The notes under the pieces were generated by a model that worked only from the letters and a program-made list of their open reading frames with translations, searched no databases and had not been told where the DNA came from. From contig NZ_CP111036.1 in the NCBI RefSeq assembly GCF_026248685.1, positions 992,001 to 1,056,000 on the forward strand: a DNA stretch of 64,000 nt. Reading direction: 5' to 3'. Of this stretch, positions 1 through 10,350 are shown in pieces. This DNA comes from Haladaptatus caseinilyticus. GTDB lineage: Archaea > Halobacteriota > Halobacteria > Halobacteriales > Haladaptataceae. The position numbers and the translations under genes were made by a program. Positions within the stretch are counted from its first letter, which is position 1; each line of letters opens with the position of its first letter.

Positions 1-131
1 CCGAATCTGTGCTACTCGACGACCGTAGTTTGAAAAATATTCATTTTGATATCCTTTTTATACCAGTCTGAGAACATGGCTGTGGAGAAATCGCCGGGAC
101 ATCAAATAGCATAGAAAGCACTAGAAATTAG

Positions 132-177
132 ATAATGCGCATATATCCCATATTATACACTAGATAAGGCGCATTAT
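132..177. repeat. 9-bp inverted repeat inside a near-direct repeat, upstream of the first gene
   Basis: ATAATGCGC at 132-140 is the exact reverse complement of GCGCATTAT at 169-177. The flanks also form an imperfect direct repeat, TAGATAATGCGCATATA at 129-145 against TAGATAAGGCGCATTAT at 161-177, with a 32-bp period (about three helical turns). It lies 41 bp before the start of the small membrane protein gene, so a regulator-binding site is a reasonable guess. No known operator is recognised. Confidence 0.45.
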
Positions 178-217
178 GTGATGAATAGTATTCAGTAAAT
201 ACATCGTATTTAGATAT

Positions 218-475
218 ATGTCCGCGATGGAACTGGCCAGTACGCTCGTCGCACAGGTAGTCGTTTTTCCCATTCAATTCATCGGCTTCTGGGCTTCTGT
301 GTCGCTTCCGCTGTTCTACGTTCCCCTTCTCTTTACGGGATTCAAGCCGGAGATCAGCATCTTCGTCGCCCTGCTTGTGATACATCTCATCTCGTTAGTG
401 GTTGGACACGGATACGGGCGGAAAAAACCGACACTACAGGAGGCAAATGTTAGTGAACGTCGCGCTGACGCATAG
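218..475 (+). CDS. small membrane protein, unknown function
   Basis: An 85-residue protein with two predicted membrane segments (about residues 8-35 and 40-62) and a charged, basic-to-acidic C-terminal tail of about 22 residues. I do not recognise the family. The ATG at 218 is preceded by AT-rich DNA and by the repeat at 129-177. It is separated from its neighbours by long non-coding stretches, so it is probably transcribed alone. The hydrophobicity pattern and the typical haloarchaeal tail support a real gene; the start could be the second Met (residue 4). Confidence 0.6.
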   Translation: MSAMELASTLVAQVVVFPIQFIGFWASVSLPLFYVPLLFTGFKPEISIFVALLVIHLISLVVGHGYGRKKPTLQEANVSERRADA

Positions 476-992
476 AAGAGGCCAATAGCTAAGATGCGGA
501 GGTCCAGTCATATTCGGCGATGAAGTCTATTTTGCTATACGAAATTCGTCTATCCGAGTTATTGTTCGATTCCATCGACACGAATCGACGGGCCGGCATC
601 GTGATATCGTGCACTGTCGAACAGTTCCACGTCACATCGGCCCCATTCTCTCACCGATTTTGAGGACTGTCGATTCGCCGCCGATTAGCGACGCCTCCAG
701 GGGCTTTCGATGCCGGTTTCGAAGATTACGTTCGTCCCACTCGAAACGGTCGATGAGTTCTACCGTTGAAGTACCGGCACTTCGTATCCATGGTGCAAAC
801 GAATACGACAGGCCGTTCATCACAGTCAAAGTTACGATGATGCGTCTCCGCGGGGGGTTCGACTATTCACCCGCCCCGACCGAACGGTCATCGACGGAAC
901 GGTGGAATCCGGTCGAGATTCGCTCGGCTACAACGATGCGTGAGACCGGACGTTGCTGGAAAATCGGAGGGATAGTGGTGACGTGAGTCGTG
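476..992. other. 517-bp stretch without a supported gene
   Basis: Open frames here (for example 609-986 on plus and 632-829 on minus) are rich in Arg and Ser, lack the acidic composition of haloarchaeal proteins, and match no family I know. They look like chance frames in GC-rich DNA. No RNA gene, repeat or clear promoter was seen. A decayed gene cannot be excluded. Confidence 0.5.
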
Positions 993-2204
993 TCAGAAGT
1001 TCCCGGTGATTACGTCCGAGAGCCTCTGCCTATCGAACAGTCGTTCTCCCTTGGGGATTTCCGGGTACGGTTTGCCGGTGACGTACCCCGGCCACTCGCC
1101 GAACTGCTCGGGATACAACTGCTTGGCCGTCATCTCCAACTGGAATAAGTTCATGATGGGACCCTGATACCGCATCCCAGCAGCGTAGAAGCGGTCGTTT
1201 CGAATCGCGGAGAGTTTCTGTCCAGCGGCATGGTTCTCGATCTGTGTCTGGATCTCATCGAGGTAGTATCCCGGGGAGATACCCCACAGATGAAGGATAA
1301 CGTCCGGGTCGGCTTCCAACATCGTTTCGAAATCGACCGTCCCCCACAAACTGCCCCACTCTTGCTCCGCGAACGCATCCGTCGCGCCCAACGGCCGGGT
1401 ATCCGCCAGCCAGTAGCCGGGTTCGTTGAGGTGGTAGGTGTAGAACTTCCCATCGCTGTAAGTGACGCGTACGGCCGTCGGCCGTTCGCTTTTCGGTGGC
1501 AGTTTGTTCTCTATCGTCGCGAGCACGTCGTCGTGAACCTTTTTTAGTTCCCGATACCGTTCCTGCTCTCGAAACACGTCTGCGACTTTCCCGAACATCT
1601 CCCAGAGTTCGTAGTACTGATATCCGTCGCGGTATCCTTCCGGCGGTCTGTCGTGAGTACCGCTGTAGAAATTCCCGAACATCGGACCGATGTTGTTCCG
1701 AATATCCTCGATGTCGGACTGCGACCAGTTGTTTTGAGTGCTAACGTAAGCCGGGTCAACGAGATGGACGTCGCTGTCGAGTTGATAGAGCAGCTCCTTA
1801 CTCAACCCGTTTTTGAGTGGGTCTGAAAGTCCGTTCCAATCGAAAGAGACGCCATCCAGTCGGTCGTAGTAGGTGTTCATCGTCTTGCCGGACATTTCGG
1901 GGACGTAAATCGAATTTATCGCGTCCCCATGTCCGAGCGCGACCGCCATATCGGCGTACTGTGGAAATATCGAGAAAACGTTTTCGGGGACGCCATCGAA
2001 CTCGACTTTACCGGCCGGTGCCATCGTCACCGAGTATGAGCCATCATCAGCAGTCGTTCCGGTCGTCGATTTTTCGGATGTTCCGCCCGAATTCGTCTCC
2101 GAACCGATACTCGTACAGCCGGCGAGGAGGCCACCGCCGATGAGGGCGACACCGCCCGTGACGTACTCACGACGGGTTGGGGTCTCCGCAGGTGTTCCGG
2201 ACAT
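993..2204 (-). CDS. iron-siderophore/cobalamin-type ABC substrate-binding lipoprotein
   Basis: A 403-residue solute-binding protein of the TroA/FhuD-BtuF-like class, expected to sit outside the membrane and pass ferric chelate or a related ligand to an importer. The N-terminus has a Tat motif (Arg11-Arg12 in TRREYVTGG) followed by a hydrophobic stretch and a lipobox LAGC with Cys30 as lipid anchor, then a Ser/Thr/Gly-rich linker. The ATG at 2204 is chosen because the signal starts there; the upstream open frame would read through the operator. A perfect DtxR-type palindrome lies 3 bp before the start codon, indicating iron-dependent repression. No permease or ATPase gene is adjacent, so it is an orphan component. 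The ligand is inferred from family and operator. Confidence 0.8.
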   Translation of the reverse strand: MSGTPAETPTRREYVTGGVALIGGGLLAGCTSIGSETNSGGTSEKSTTGTTADDGSYSVTMAPAGKVEFDGVPENVFSIFPQYADMAVALGHGDAINSIYVPEMSGKTMNTYYDRLDGVSFDWNGLSDPLKNGLSKELLYQLDSDVHLVDPAYVSTQNNWSQSDIEDIRNNIGPMFGNFYSGTHDRPPEGYRDGYQYYELWEMFGKVADVFREQERYRELKKVHDDVLATIENKLPPKSERPTAVRVTYSDGKFYTYHLNEPGYWLADTRPLGATDAFAEQEWGSLWGTVDFETMLEADPDVILHLWGISPGYYLDEIQTQIENHAAGQKLSAIRNDRFYAAGMRYQGPIMNLFQLEMTAKQLYPEQFGEWPGYVTGKPYPEIPKGERLFDRQRLSDVITGNF

Positions 2205-2207
2205 ATG

Positions 2208-2223
2208 TTTAGGCTTGCCTAAA
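2208..2223. promoter_or_regulatory. DtxR/Idr-type iron box upstream of the solute-binding protein
   Basis: TTTAGGCTTGCCTAAA has perfect 7-bp arms around a 2-bp centre and matches the TTAGG...CCTAA core recognised by DtxR-family metal-dependent repressors, including haloarchaeal ones. It ends 3 bp before the start codon at 2204. A further half-site, TGCCTAAAA, lies near 2250, and the A/T-rich box AAAAAG at about 2236-2241 (minus strand) is a candidate TATA element. Binding here would block a leaderless transcript start. Confidence 0.75.
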
Positions 2224-2290
2224 CTATGGCTTAGTCTTTTTGATCTGCCTAAAACATGGGAGACCAACACTAGCAAGGCGAAATCAGAAA

Positions 2291-2908
2291 TTACCCGAGA
2301 AGGTTGTTGAGCGTCATCGCGATGAAAAAGAGGATGACGATTTCGTTGACGACCCACGAATTCGTGTTCATCCAGTCTCGCGCTTTCGGAAGGAAAGTTT
2401 CAGCCCGTTCGCCGAAAGCGAGCAAGGCTAGCGATGGGAGCGCCAAAAACGACAGTGAGAGCGCGATAAAAGGGATGGAATCCGTCCACGGAAGTTCGTT
2501 TCCAGCGAGATACGAACCAACCGCGGACGAAGTAAGGATATCGGTCGGGAAAAAGCCGAGTAGCAGAAAGCCAAGTTTGAACGAAAATCTCGGACTTGCC
2601 TTCTCCAACGTTCCCATCCATTTCGGCGGCTCCGACTCCTCCCGGGTCAAATAGGTGTGCACCATCGCAACGAGGAGGAGAACGAGGACGATAACCTGAA
2701 CCGTCTCGTTCGAGGTTCCTTGCTGTTTAGCGCCGTTGCCGAGCAAATATGCGGCAGTGACAATGAGGGTAATCGAAAGGGCAGCACCGGAAACGAATGC
2801 AGCGGAATTTCGCCGCCAATTCCTGCTCGTGGCGAGAAAAATGGCGCTGAGAATCTGCGGACCGGCGACCATCACGACCGCAAGCGGAAGAATTTGTAGA
2901 AAGCTCAC
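2291..2908 (-). CDS. GAP-family (Sap/LysE-like) six-helix membrane protein
   Basis: About 205 residues with roughly six membrane segments, a short charged loop after the third helix (TREESEPPKWM) and a conserved-looking FFPTDILTS stretch. This pattern fits the GAP family (relatives of the mycobacterial sulfolipid-addressing protein, within the LysE-type exporter superfamily). The substrate is unknown. I favour the GTG at 2908, which places the first helix at the N-terminus (SFLQILPLAVVMVAGP); an ATG at 2950 would add 14 residues without membrane character. It lies 86 bp upstream of the iron-box-controlled lipoprotein gene on the same strand, but the operator lies between them, so co-regulation is uncertain. 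Confidence 0.7.
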   Translation of the reverse strand: MSFLQILPLAVVMVAGPQILSAIFLATSRNWRRNSAAFVSGAALSITLIVTAAYLLGNGAKQQGTSNETVQVIVLVLLLVAMVHTYLTREESEPPKWMGTLEKASPRFSFKLGFLLLGFFPTDILTSSAVGSYLAGNELPWTDSIPFIALSLSFLALPSLALLAFGERAETFLPKARDWMNTNSWVVNEIVILFFIAMTLNNLLG

Positions 2909-3556
2909 GGTTCGACAACCCCACAAAACACCGACGGTCGCTCCCCACACCCCTGAATTTCCACGAAAACCCGATCAGATCGTTTCTGAATCGAATCGCC
3001 GGATGCTGTTATCATTCGACGGACTAGTAATACTTCTAAGAACTTTAGGATATTGCTCACCAGTCGTACTGTATCCGTCGCGACTTGAGCCAGTCTCTCA
3101 CCTCCGAACACGGATTTTCATATAGCGATAATTGGTATATTACGAGAGGAACCCTCGACTGTGGTCGAATCCTACTATCCCGAGGAACAGTCTGTTTTGG
3201 CGCTTTGAAGGGTCGTCGAGACACTTTTCCGCTTCCGTTTGCACGGCCTCCCCCTATTCGATCCATTTCGACACCAAAGGCGGCCGAGACAGCTTTCGTA
3301 CGTGGAGGGGGACAGTACCTGACCGGTAGCGCAAACCAATAAACCGGACGATTGCAGCGGGATTCCGGAGATACGAAACCACGACGGACACGAGGTCGTT
3401 CAGATGTGGGCGAAACACCGGGCAACCCGCTAATTACCGCGACAAATCGAGTCGATAGCAAATACTAGCGCTTGGCAACGAACGGTGTCGGAAAACTACA
3501 TCGTGCCTGGCAAACCGTCGTATAGCGGACGGGAAGTGCGGCGTTGCGGACGAAAA
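2909..3556. other. 648-bp stretch without a supported gene
   Basis: Lies between the GAP-family gene and the end of alaS. Its open frames are Arg/Pro/Ser-rich and antisense-like. One short protein-like stretch ends in a stop at 3433 but is cut off by an in-frame stop just upstream. No RNA or mobile element was recognised; it may contain decayed coding sequence. Confidence 0.45.
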
Positions 3557-6328
3557 CTACGCGTTTTTGACTTGCCGGAGTACATCCGGCGCGTCTTCCA
3601 GCGCGTCGTCCAACTTGTCGGCGTCAGGGCCACCGCCCTGCGCGAAGTCGGCAGGACCGCCGCCGCCACCACCGACGCGCGACGCGAGTTCGCCGACGAC
3701 TTCGCCAGCGTTCAACGAGACGCCGTTTGGCACCGCGACGACGAATTGGGCACCGTTAGCACCGCTTCCGATGACCGCGATCTTGCCTTCCTCGGCCATC
3801 GCGTTCGCGGTCGCACGGAGTTCGTCCATGTCGGCGTCGATTCGCTGGATGACGGCAGACGTTTCGCCGACTTCGATTTCCTCGCCGCCGCCCGAGCCAC
3901 TGGCACGGGCTTCGGCGAGTTGTTCTTTCAGGTTCTCTATCTGTTTGCCGCGAGCCTTCCATTCCTCGAAGAATCGCTCGGCGGTGTCCGGTACGTCCAC
4001 GGGAGCAACGTCGAGGATGTCGGCTGCGGATCTGAGTGAGTCCTCGGTTCTCTGGGTCGCCTCAATAGCCGCGTCCCCTGCGGCGAACGTGAGTCGTTCG
4101 ACACCATCCTGTACGCGCTCGGTATTGAGGAGTTTGATACAACCGACGTCGCCGGTTCGGCGGACGTGGGTGCCACCACACGCTTGCACGTCCTCAGCGA
4201 CGTGGATGAGGCGGATGTTCGTCCCCGCGGGGATACCCCCTTGATACAGGTCGAAACCGAACTCCTCTTCGGCCTCGTGGCGGTTTGGCCATTCCTGTTG
4301 GACCGTCGTGTTCTCCATGACGATTTCGTTCGCCAGTAGTTCGATTTCCTTCGCGGTTTCGCGGTCGATGCGCTCGTAGTGACGCACGTCGATACGCGAA
4401 CTGTCCGGTCCTTTCTGGGCGCCAGCCTGCCGGATATGGTCGCCTAGTACCTGCCGGGCCGCGTGGACGACGATATGTGTCGCCGTGTGATGGCGCATCA
4501 GTCGGCGACGGCGCTGGGCATCGATTTTACCCCGAACGATATCACCCTTGTCTACCGGTTCGTCGGTACAGTGGAGGATGACGCCGTTCTCGATTTGGGT
4601 GTCGGTAACGGTCACCGTCATCTCATCGGTCGAGAGTGAACCGTGGTCGCCCGGTTGACCACCGCCTTCCGGATAGAACATCGTTTGGTCGAGCACCACG
4701 TCGTACCCCTCTTCGCGCTCGAACACGTCGAGAACGACGGCCTCGAAGTCGGTTCGATACTGGTCTTCGTAGTACAGCCGTTCCGTTTTCGGGAGGTCCT
4801 GGAGACGGTCGTCGGCCGAGACCGCTTCCTCGAAGGCCTGCCCGCCATCGTGTCGGTCCGCGACGAGACTGTAGAAGTCGTCGGGAACCTCGACCGAGAC
4901 GCCGAACTCGTCGGCGATCTCCTCGACCATGTCCGGTTGCAGACCGTGGGAGTCGTACAGCTCCACGAGCGTCGAAGTCGGGATCGATTTGCCCTCCTCG
5001 GCGTGTTGCTTGGCGATGCGTCGCACCCTTCGCCCGCCCTGTTCGAGCGTTTCGCGGTACTTTTCGACTTCCGTTCGAACGATGTCACGAATCGTATCGC
5101 GGTTCTCGTATTCGAGCCGTTCGGCCTGCATATCCACGAGTTCGTCCAGCGGCGCATCGACGCCGACGTTATCACAAAGCCGTTTCGTCCGGCGGAGCAC
5201 CATCCGGGCGAGGTAGCCCGTCGAGACGTTGCTCGGGACGATACCGTCGCCGAACATGTAGGCAAGCGCCCGACTGTGGTCAGCGATAGCGTAGATAGTT
5301 TCCAGTGGTTCCACCAGGGTTTCGAGTTCGTTCGTGGAGACGCCGAGTTTGTCCGCGATGTTGTCGCGGGCGGCTTCCATGTCCTCGGCCTCGTCGATAT
5401 CCATGTGGCCCGCGAGTTTCGCGGCGCGGTGGACGAGTTCGTCCTCTTCCTCGGAGTGTTCGATATCGGCGTTCTCCTTGAGGAACTCGATCATGTCGGG
5501 ATAGACCGCCTCGTAGACGGTCGGGGTGCCCTGACTCATCCACGTCCAGCGTTCGAGACCGTATCCGGTATCCACGATGTACGTGTCCATCGGCGAATAG
5601 CGGTTACCGTCCTTGAGTTCGTACTCGCCCTCGGGGTCTTGCTCCATGGACATGAAGACCAGCGTGGCGAGTTCCGCACCTTTGTAGATGACTTCGATTG
5701 CGGGACCCGCGTTACCGCCGCCGACCCACGGGTCTTCGATGTACGTAATTTCGTCCAGGTCCGCGCCGACCGATTCGAACAGTTCGTCGCAGTAGGCGAC
5801 GGTTTGGTCCTTCCAGTAGACTTGACCCTCGTAGGCGTACTTCTCTTCGGCGTCCTCGCGGACGTTGAAGGCATGGTGGGCCATCATCTCGAAGGCCATC
5901 GTGTGCCGCCCTGTCTTCCCCACGTTGTCGATGTCCTGCATCCGAATGCAGGGTTGACTGATGGTCAACGGATTCGCTGGTGGTGGCGTTTTACCGCTGG
6001 TGACGAGGGGTTGGAAATCGTAGATAGACGCCTGTGTCAGCAGCACGTCGTCGCGCCAGCGGTTTGCGGCGACCGGATACGGGTCGATTCGCTCGTGGTC
6101 GTGCTCCTCGAAGAACGAGAGGAACACCTCCCGCATCTCCGATAGCGTGTACTCCTCCTCGAAACCGGGGTCGTCGATGAAGCCGTACTCCTCGCACGGC
6201 GGTTCCCCGCATGTCTCGCGGTCGTGATCGCGCGTCCAGAAGTGCGCACCACACTCGGAGCATTCTTTTCGTACAAAGTCATTTTCCTCGAAATAGTCGA
6301 GGCGGTACTCCTCCTCGAGTTCGCTCAT
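3557..6328 (-). CDS. alaS: alanyl-tRNA synthetase
   Basis: A 923-residue class II synthetase that charges tRNA-Ala in the cytoplasm. The N-terminus carries an archaeal zinc-binding insert (CSECGAHF...CGEPPCEE), then the catalytic core (for example [19 protein letters not shown] and [12 protein letters not shown]). The editing domain has HHTATH and the downstream [10 protein letters not shown] zinc motif that clears mischarged Ser/Gly, and a Gly-rich C-terminal domain follows. The ATG at 6328 ([15 protein letters not shown]) matches the usual haloarchaeal start; an ATG at 6349 would add seven residues. It lies 52 bp after the ABC exporter pair and may be read through from it. Confidence 0.97.
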   Translation of the reverse strand: MSELEEEYRLDYFEENDFVRKECSECGAHFWTRDHDRETCGEPPCEEYGFIDDPGFEEEYTLSEMREVFLSFFEEHDHERIDPYPVAANRWRDDVLLTQASIYDFQPLVTSGKTPPPANPLTISQPCIRMQDIDNVGKTGRHTMAFEMMAHHAFNVREDAEEKYAYEGQVYWKDQTVAYCDELFESVGADLDEITYIEDPWVGGGNAGPAIEVIYKGAELATLVFMSMEQDPEGEYELKDGNRYSPMDTYIVDTGYGLERWTWMSQGTPTVYEAVYPDMIEFLKENADIEHSEEEDELVHRAAKLAGHMDIDEAEDMEAARDNIADKLGVSTNELETLVEPLETIYAIADHSRALAYMFGDGIVPSNVSTGYLARMVLRRTKRLCDNVGVDAPLDELVDMQAERLEYENRDTIRDIVRTEVEKYRETLEQGGRRVRRIAKQHAEEGKSIPTSTLVELYDSHGLQPDMVEEIADEFGVSVEVPDDFYSLVADRHDGGQAFEEAVSADDRLQDLPKTERLYYEDQYRTDFEAVVLDVFEREEGYDVVLDQTMFYPEGGGQPGDHGSLSTDEMTVTVTDTQIENGVILHCTDEPVDKGDIVRGKIDAQRRRRLMRHHTATHIVVHAARQVLGDHIRQAGAQKGPDSSRIDVRHYERIDRETAKEIELLANEIVMENTTVQQEWPNRHEAEEEFGFDLYQGGIPAGTNIRLIHVAEDVQACGGTHVRRTGDVGCIKLLNTERVQDGVERLTFAAGDAAIEATQRTEDSLRSAADILDVAPVDVPDTAERFFEEWKARGKQIENLKEQLAEARASGSGGGEEIEVGETSAVIQRIDADMDELRATANAMAEEGKIAVIGSGANGAQFVVAVPNGVSLNAGEVVGELASRVGGGGGGPADFAQGGGPDADKLDDALEDAPDVLRQVKNA

Positions 6329-6380
6329 TGTTGGTAGTTCTTCACCCATCGGTGCGTAAAACAGTTCCGCAAGGCCGCTA

Positions 6381-8033
6381 TCAGTCGAGAACGTAGTTGT
6401 CGAAGCCTCGAATCGCGTACCGGTAGGAGAGGGGCGGCGCGACGACACCAAGCAGGACGGCCATCGTACCCCCAAAGGTTCGAACGTATGTCGGGTCGAG
6501 CATAACCGGGTATTCGACGAAATGGGTCACGAACGCTACGAATCCGGCGACCATCGACGGTGCACCCGGAACGACCGCGACCGCGACGCCGGCAAACCCG
6601 GCCAGAAGCAGGAGTGTATAGAGTGCGAACGCCGATTTGCTCGGAACGACGACGCGTCTACTCCGTGTCACGCGAACCGAGCTGAATCGTGGAAACACGG
6701 TACCGATCGCGAGCGCGACAACGGTGCCCGCGATACCGAGGAGGGCACTGGCGAGCGTTAATCCGACCCATCGTTCAGGTGGAAGCGGACTCAGGACGCC
6801 CGCAACCCCCGTTCCAACGATCATGAGTGGAAGTCCGACGAGCGATACGGCAAGGACGTGTCCGCGGACGAACTGTTTACCGCGAATCGTGGACGTAACC
6901 GTCACCGGCAGCATCGCACCTTCGTCACCGAGCGGATTGAGCGCGGACGCACCGATCGCCCATGCGCCGTAGAGCGCGATCGAGACGGAGAGATATTTCG
7001 AGACGACGCCGGTTTGCACCGCTTCTTGAAGCGGCGCGGTGACGAAGAAAAGCGGGTATACGACGTAGAGAAGGCGAAGTGGTGCACGTTTCGTCCGTCG
7101 CCAGACGTTCGCTGTAACGGTTCGGGTCGGGCGTGAAACGAAGCGAGCGAGGAACTCGGCGCTCGACTCGCTGGCTTCGTATCGTTTGTTTTCGACTTGA
7201 ACTTGGTCGCCGTACCAGAGCCGAGTCGCGGTCCGAACGTCGAGCGACACCAACAGCGGGACGGTGATGCCGACGAATGTGACTGCCCCGGCAACGCGGA
7301 CGAGCGACGCCGAGACACCCGGAATACCGAGCATGAAAACGTCACCGAGCCACCCGGTCGGTGCGTCCTGTAACACGGTTCCGAGCGACCCCATCACGCG
7401 ACCCAGCGCGTTCGACATGACGGCAGCCATGTAGACTGCGAATCCGGCGACAGCGAGAACGGATTTGTACTTCGCGAGCAGCTCCGACCGCGCAAATGCT
7501 AGCTTGAGCAGCAGTCCGACGATGTGTCCGGTAAGAATCGCGGTTGTGAACACACCGAGCAGTGCGAGGATGATAGTCACGAACGCGGTCGGCGTGCCGA
7601 GTGCCAGACTCCATGCTGCACTTATCGAGAGCACCGGGAGTGCTGCGACCGACCCGATTCGGGCGAACTCGGCGAGGACGAGACCACCGACGACATCGCG
7701 GGCTGGAACCGTCGTCAGCATGCCTGCCTCGTGGTCGATACGCCCGGTTTTCCCGACCGCTCTCGTGGTCACTATCGCGGCGAGCATGAGCCACGCGACG
7801 GCGAGTCCACCACGTGCGAAAGCAAGGACCGGGATCGACGCGGGAAGATCGCCGATTTGACCCCCGAGTGTATACGCGACGTAGGAACCGCCGAGCGTTG
7901 GACCACCGACGAAGACGAGCAGGAAGAAGCCGAACGCCAGCAGTTGAACGGGATTTTTCAGCATGGCGCGGATGCTTCGTCGGTACTCGATTCGGGCGAT
8001 GCTAGCGCTTTTCCGAAGCCTCGGCCAGTTCAT
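6381..8033 (-). CDS. ABC-2-type exporter permease, haloarchaeal
   Basis: A 550-residue integral membrane protein with about 12 predicted helices, starting with a basic amphipathic N-terminus and a first helix near residues 30-52. It overlaps the upstream ATPase gene by 4 bp (ATGA), so the two are translationally coupled and form one transporter. The family is widespread in haloarchaea and no substrate is known. The ATPase partner is of the NatA/CcmA type, which points to export. No substrate-binding protein is present. Confidence 0.8.
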   Translation of the reverse strand: MNWPRLRKSASIARIEYRRSIRAMLKNPVQLLAFGFFLLVFVGGPTLGGSYVAYTLGGQIGDLPASIPVLAFARGGLAVAWLMLAAIVTTRAVGKTGRIDHEAGMLTTVPARDVVGGLVLAEFARIGSVAALPVLSISAAWSLALGTPTAFVTIILALLGVFTTAILTGHIVGLLLKLAFARSELLAKYKSVLAVAGFAVYMAAVMSNALGRVMGSLGTVLQDAPTGWLGDVFMLGIPGVSASLVRVAGAVTFVGITVPLLVSLDVRTATRLWYGDQVQVENKRYEASESSAEFLARFVSRPTRTVTANVWRRTKRAPLRLLYVVYPLFFVTAPLQEAVQTGVVSKYLSVSIALYGAWAIGASALNPLGDEGAMLPVTVTSTIRGKQFVRGHVLAVSLVGLPLMIVGTGVAGVLSPLPPERWVGLTLASALLGIAGTVVALAIGTVFPRFSSVRVTRSRRVVVPSKSAFALYTLLLLAGFAGVAVAVVPGAPSMVAGFVAFVTHFVEYPVMLDPTYVRTFGGTMAVLLGVVAPPLSYRYAIRGFDNYVLD

Positions 8034-8767
8034 TGGGACACCATCGGTCGTTCCTCGCTCGTCACGTCGAGGAACACGTCTTCGAGCGACTGTTCTTCTT
8101 CCGCGCGGTGGGTGAGTCGTTCGGGAGAATCCTCGGCGACGAGCGTTCCGTCGTAGAGCACGCCGACGGTATCCGCGAGTTCTTCGACCACGGGGAGGAT
8201 GTGTGTCGAGAGGAAGACGGTCATTCCGTCGTCGGTGAGTTCGGAGATGAGTTCGCGGACGGTCCGGGCGGCCCGAGGGTCGAGACCCGAGGTCGGTTCG
8301 TCCAGAAAGACCAGTTCGGGTTCGTGGAGGATGGCCTGAATCAACGCCGTCTTCTGTTTCATTCCTTTCGAGTAAGTGCTGACACGCTCGTCGGCGTCCG
8401 CAGCGAGGTCGAACCGGTCGAGTAGAGTGTCGATTCGTGCGTCGGCGTCCACGTCACGGAGTCCCGCGACGTACTGTAGCTGTTCACGAGCAGTGAGTTC
8501 GTCGTACAGCGGCGGTTCTTCCGGAAGAAATCCGATACGGGAGACGACCGCGTCGCGGTCGTCGATGGACTGCCCGGCGACTCGGGCGGTGCCACTCGTC
8601 GGCCGAATCAACGTGGTCAGCATTCGCATCGTTGTCGTCTTTCCTGCGCCATTCGGCCCGAGGAAGCCGTAAACGGCACCTTCGGGAACGGTAAGTCGGA
8701 GGTTCGAAACGACTGCCGTTCCGTCGAATCGTTTCGTCAGTCCGTCGGTTTCGATCGCTGGCGTCAT
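8030..8767 (-). CDS. ABC exporter ATP-binding protein (NatA/CcmA type)
   Basis: A 245-residue ATPase with Walker A GPNGAGKTT (about residues 38-46), signature-like YSKGMKQK and Walker B LVFLDEPTSGLD followed by the H-loop in STHILP. These features place it among drug/sodium-exporter-like ATPases. The ATG at 8767 is preferred; the GTG at 8773 would add only two residues. It overlaps the permease gene by 4 bp. The transported molecule is unknown. Confidence 0.85.
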   Translation of the reverse strand: MTPAIETDGLTKRFDGTAVVSNLRLTVPEGAVYGFLGPNGAGKTTTMRMLTTLIRPTSGTARVAGQSIDDRDAVVSRIGFLPEEPPLYDELTAREQLQYVAGLRDVDADARIDTLLDRFDLAADADERVSTYSKGMKQKTALIQAILHEPELVFLDEPTSGLDPRAARTVRELISELTDDGMTVFLSTHILPVVEELADTVGVLYDGTLVAEDSPERLTHRAEEEQSLEDVFLDVTSEERPMVSQ

Positions 8768-8876
8768 CGGCACGCCTCTCGGTCAGATGCGGTTCGATAG
8801 CGGGCGACAACATCATGGAGGGTTCGAGCCATACTCACCGAATTGGATCGAACCACGAAAAAGACGGTTGAAACGG

Positions 8877-9035
8877 CTAGTCAGTTCCCGACTGTGCAGA
8901 GCCGAGGTTGGACTCGACTGGCGACTCGCCGCACCCGACGCAGAAGAAGGCATCTTCCACGGTCCGGACGACCGGAGCGTTACACGAAATGCATTTGATT
9001 TGTGCGTCTCTCACTGATTTCGGATACTGTCCCAT
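8877..9035 (-). CDS. 52-residue zinc-ribbon microprotein
   Basis: A small protein beginning MGQYPKSVRDAQ with two CxxC pairs, Cys15-Cys18 and Cys32-Cys35 (CISC and CVGC), spaced as in a single zinc ribbon. Family not identified; such microproteins are common in haloarchaea and often act in nucleic-acid or protein interaction. The open frame extends upstream, but the extra residues are basic and non-conserved in character, so the ATG at 9035 is chosen. It lies 109 bp before the ABC exporter genes on the same strand and 203 bp after rfcS. Confidence 0.65.
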   Translation of the reverse strand: MGQYPKSVRDAQIKCISCNAPVVRTVEDAFFCVGCGESPVESNLGSAQSGTD

Positions 9036-9238
9036 GACATCGCTCTCGTCATCTCGAAGGGTCAATCCCGCACACCGTTTTTCGGCTAATTTTCCGTTGC
9101 TGGCGTGAACGATTCCCAATTCGGTAGTTAGCGCGCGCCTACACTGTATCGAAGTCGGGATCGTGTAATCGGAGTAGGGATCGTTTCGTCGCAAGCGGCG
9201 AGTGCAGCGGGGTGAGAAAGTTCGGCAGCGAAACGGCG

Positions 9239-10213
9239 TCAGTTCAGCGCTAACGAGGCCAGCATCGCTTCGAGTTGCACGCGTTCGTTCGCACCCTCAG
9301 TGATCCGGAAGTCTGCCTCACCGACTCGTTCGAGGACGCGAACCGCGTCGGCGTCGTCCAAGCCGAACTCCCAGACGGAACGATGGAGTTGGTCGATGAT
9401 GTCACCGCCAGCCATTCCACGTTCGGTGACCAGTTCGTCCAGTTTCGAACGCGCACGGGTGAAGTCCCCGGCGAGGGCGTCCTTCACCATCTCCTTGATG
9501 TCTTCGGGACGGGCCGTGCTGGTGATGACGAAGACGCTCTCCTCGTCCACCGTTTCGCCCATAACCGCGGCGGCTTGGAGGGCGTTGATGGCTTTTCGCA
9601 TGTCGCCGTCCGCGGCGTACACGAGCGCGTCGATACCGTCCGCGGTCGTCTCGATACCCTCTTCGTCGGCGATGTAGCGGATTCGCTCCGCGACTGCCTC
9701 GTCCGGAATCGGACCGAACCGGAACACCGCACACCGGGACTGAATGGGGTCGATGATTTTCGAGGAGTAGTTACACGACATGATAAAGCGTGTTTTGTCG
9801 GAGAACTGCTCCATCGTCCGACGGAGGGCGGCCTGCGCGTCGTTCGTCAGGGAGTCCGCCTCGTCCAGAAAGATAATTTGGAAATCCACTGCGCCGGGGT
9901 CGTGGCGGGCGAAGTTCTTGATTTGGTCGCGCACCACGTCGATACCGCGTTCGTCGGAGGCGTTCAGTTCGAGGAAGTGCGTCTGCCAGCTATCGCCGTA
10001 CAGTTCCTTGGCGATGGCGACCGCGCTGGTCGTCTTCCCGATACCGGCCTGCCCCGAAAACAACAGGTTCGGCAGGTCGTTTTTTTCGATGTAGCTTTGC
10101 AACCGCGCCGTGATATCGTCGTGCCCCGCGACCTCGTCCAAGGTCTGTGGCCGGTACTTTTCGACCCAGATAGTGCCGCGCCCGGGAACGGTTTCCTCGT
10201 CGGCCTCGCTCAT
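9239..10213 (-). CDS. rfcS: replication factor C small subunit
   Basis: A 324-residue AAA+ ATPase subunit of the clamp loader that opens and loads PCNA at primer ends. Visible motifs are the RFC box ([18 protein letters not shown], residues 17-34), Walker [10 protein letters not shown] (Lys60), Walker B with DEAD (FLDEADSL), and the SRC arginine-finger motif in QSRCAVFRF. Length is normal for the family and no intein is present. It is divergent from the plus-strand gene at 10351. The PolD large subunit lies about 50 kb away in the same window. Confidence 0.96.
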   Translation of the reverse strand: MSEADEETVPGRGTIWVEKYRPQTLDEVAGHDDITARLQSYIEKNDLPNLLFSGQAGIGKTTSAVAIAKELYGDSWQTHFLELNASDERGIDVVRDQIKNFARHDPGAVDFQIIFLDEADSLTNDAQAALRRTMEQFSDKTRFIMSCNYSSKIIDPIQSRCAVFRFGPIPDEAVAERIRYIADEEGIETTADGIDALVYAADGDMRKAINALQAAAVMGETVDEESVFVITSTARPEDIKEMVKDALAGDFTRARSKLDELVTERGMAGGDIIDQLHRSVWEFGLDDADAVRVLERVGEADFRITEGANERVQLEAMLASLALN

Positions 10214-10350
10214 GTTCCAGCAAAGGTACCTGTTGTTCTTAAAGTCCCCGAGACTCCGCGCCGAGTTAGTTCACCGATTCTCCGAGGACAATCCATGATT
10301 CCGGCAGACAACGACTCAATTACTTTGCTACCGGATAGCGACCATCCGCC

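Noticed and set aside
609-986. 125-codon frame in the first intergenic region
   Set aside because: Basic, low in acidic residues, no similarity recognised and no promoter.
3362-3433. Short protein-like end (IPEIRNHDGHEVVQMWAKHR...) before a stop
   Set aside because: An in-frame stop lies a few codons upstream; too short to call a gene or a pseudogene.
4643-6145. 500-codon plus-strand frame opposite alaS
   Set aside because: Mirror of a highly conserved gene; composition and codon pattern are those of an antisense frame.
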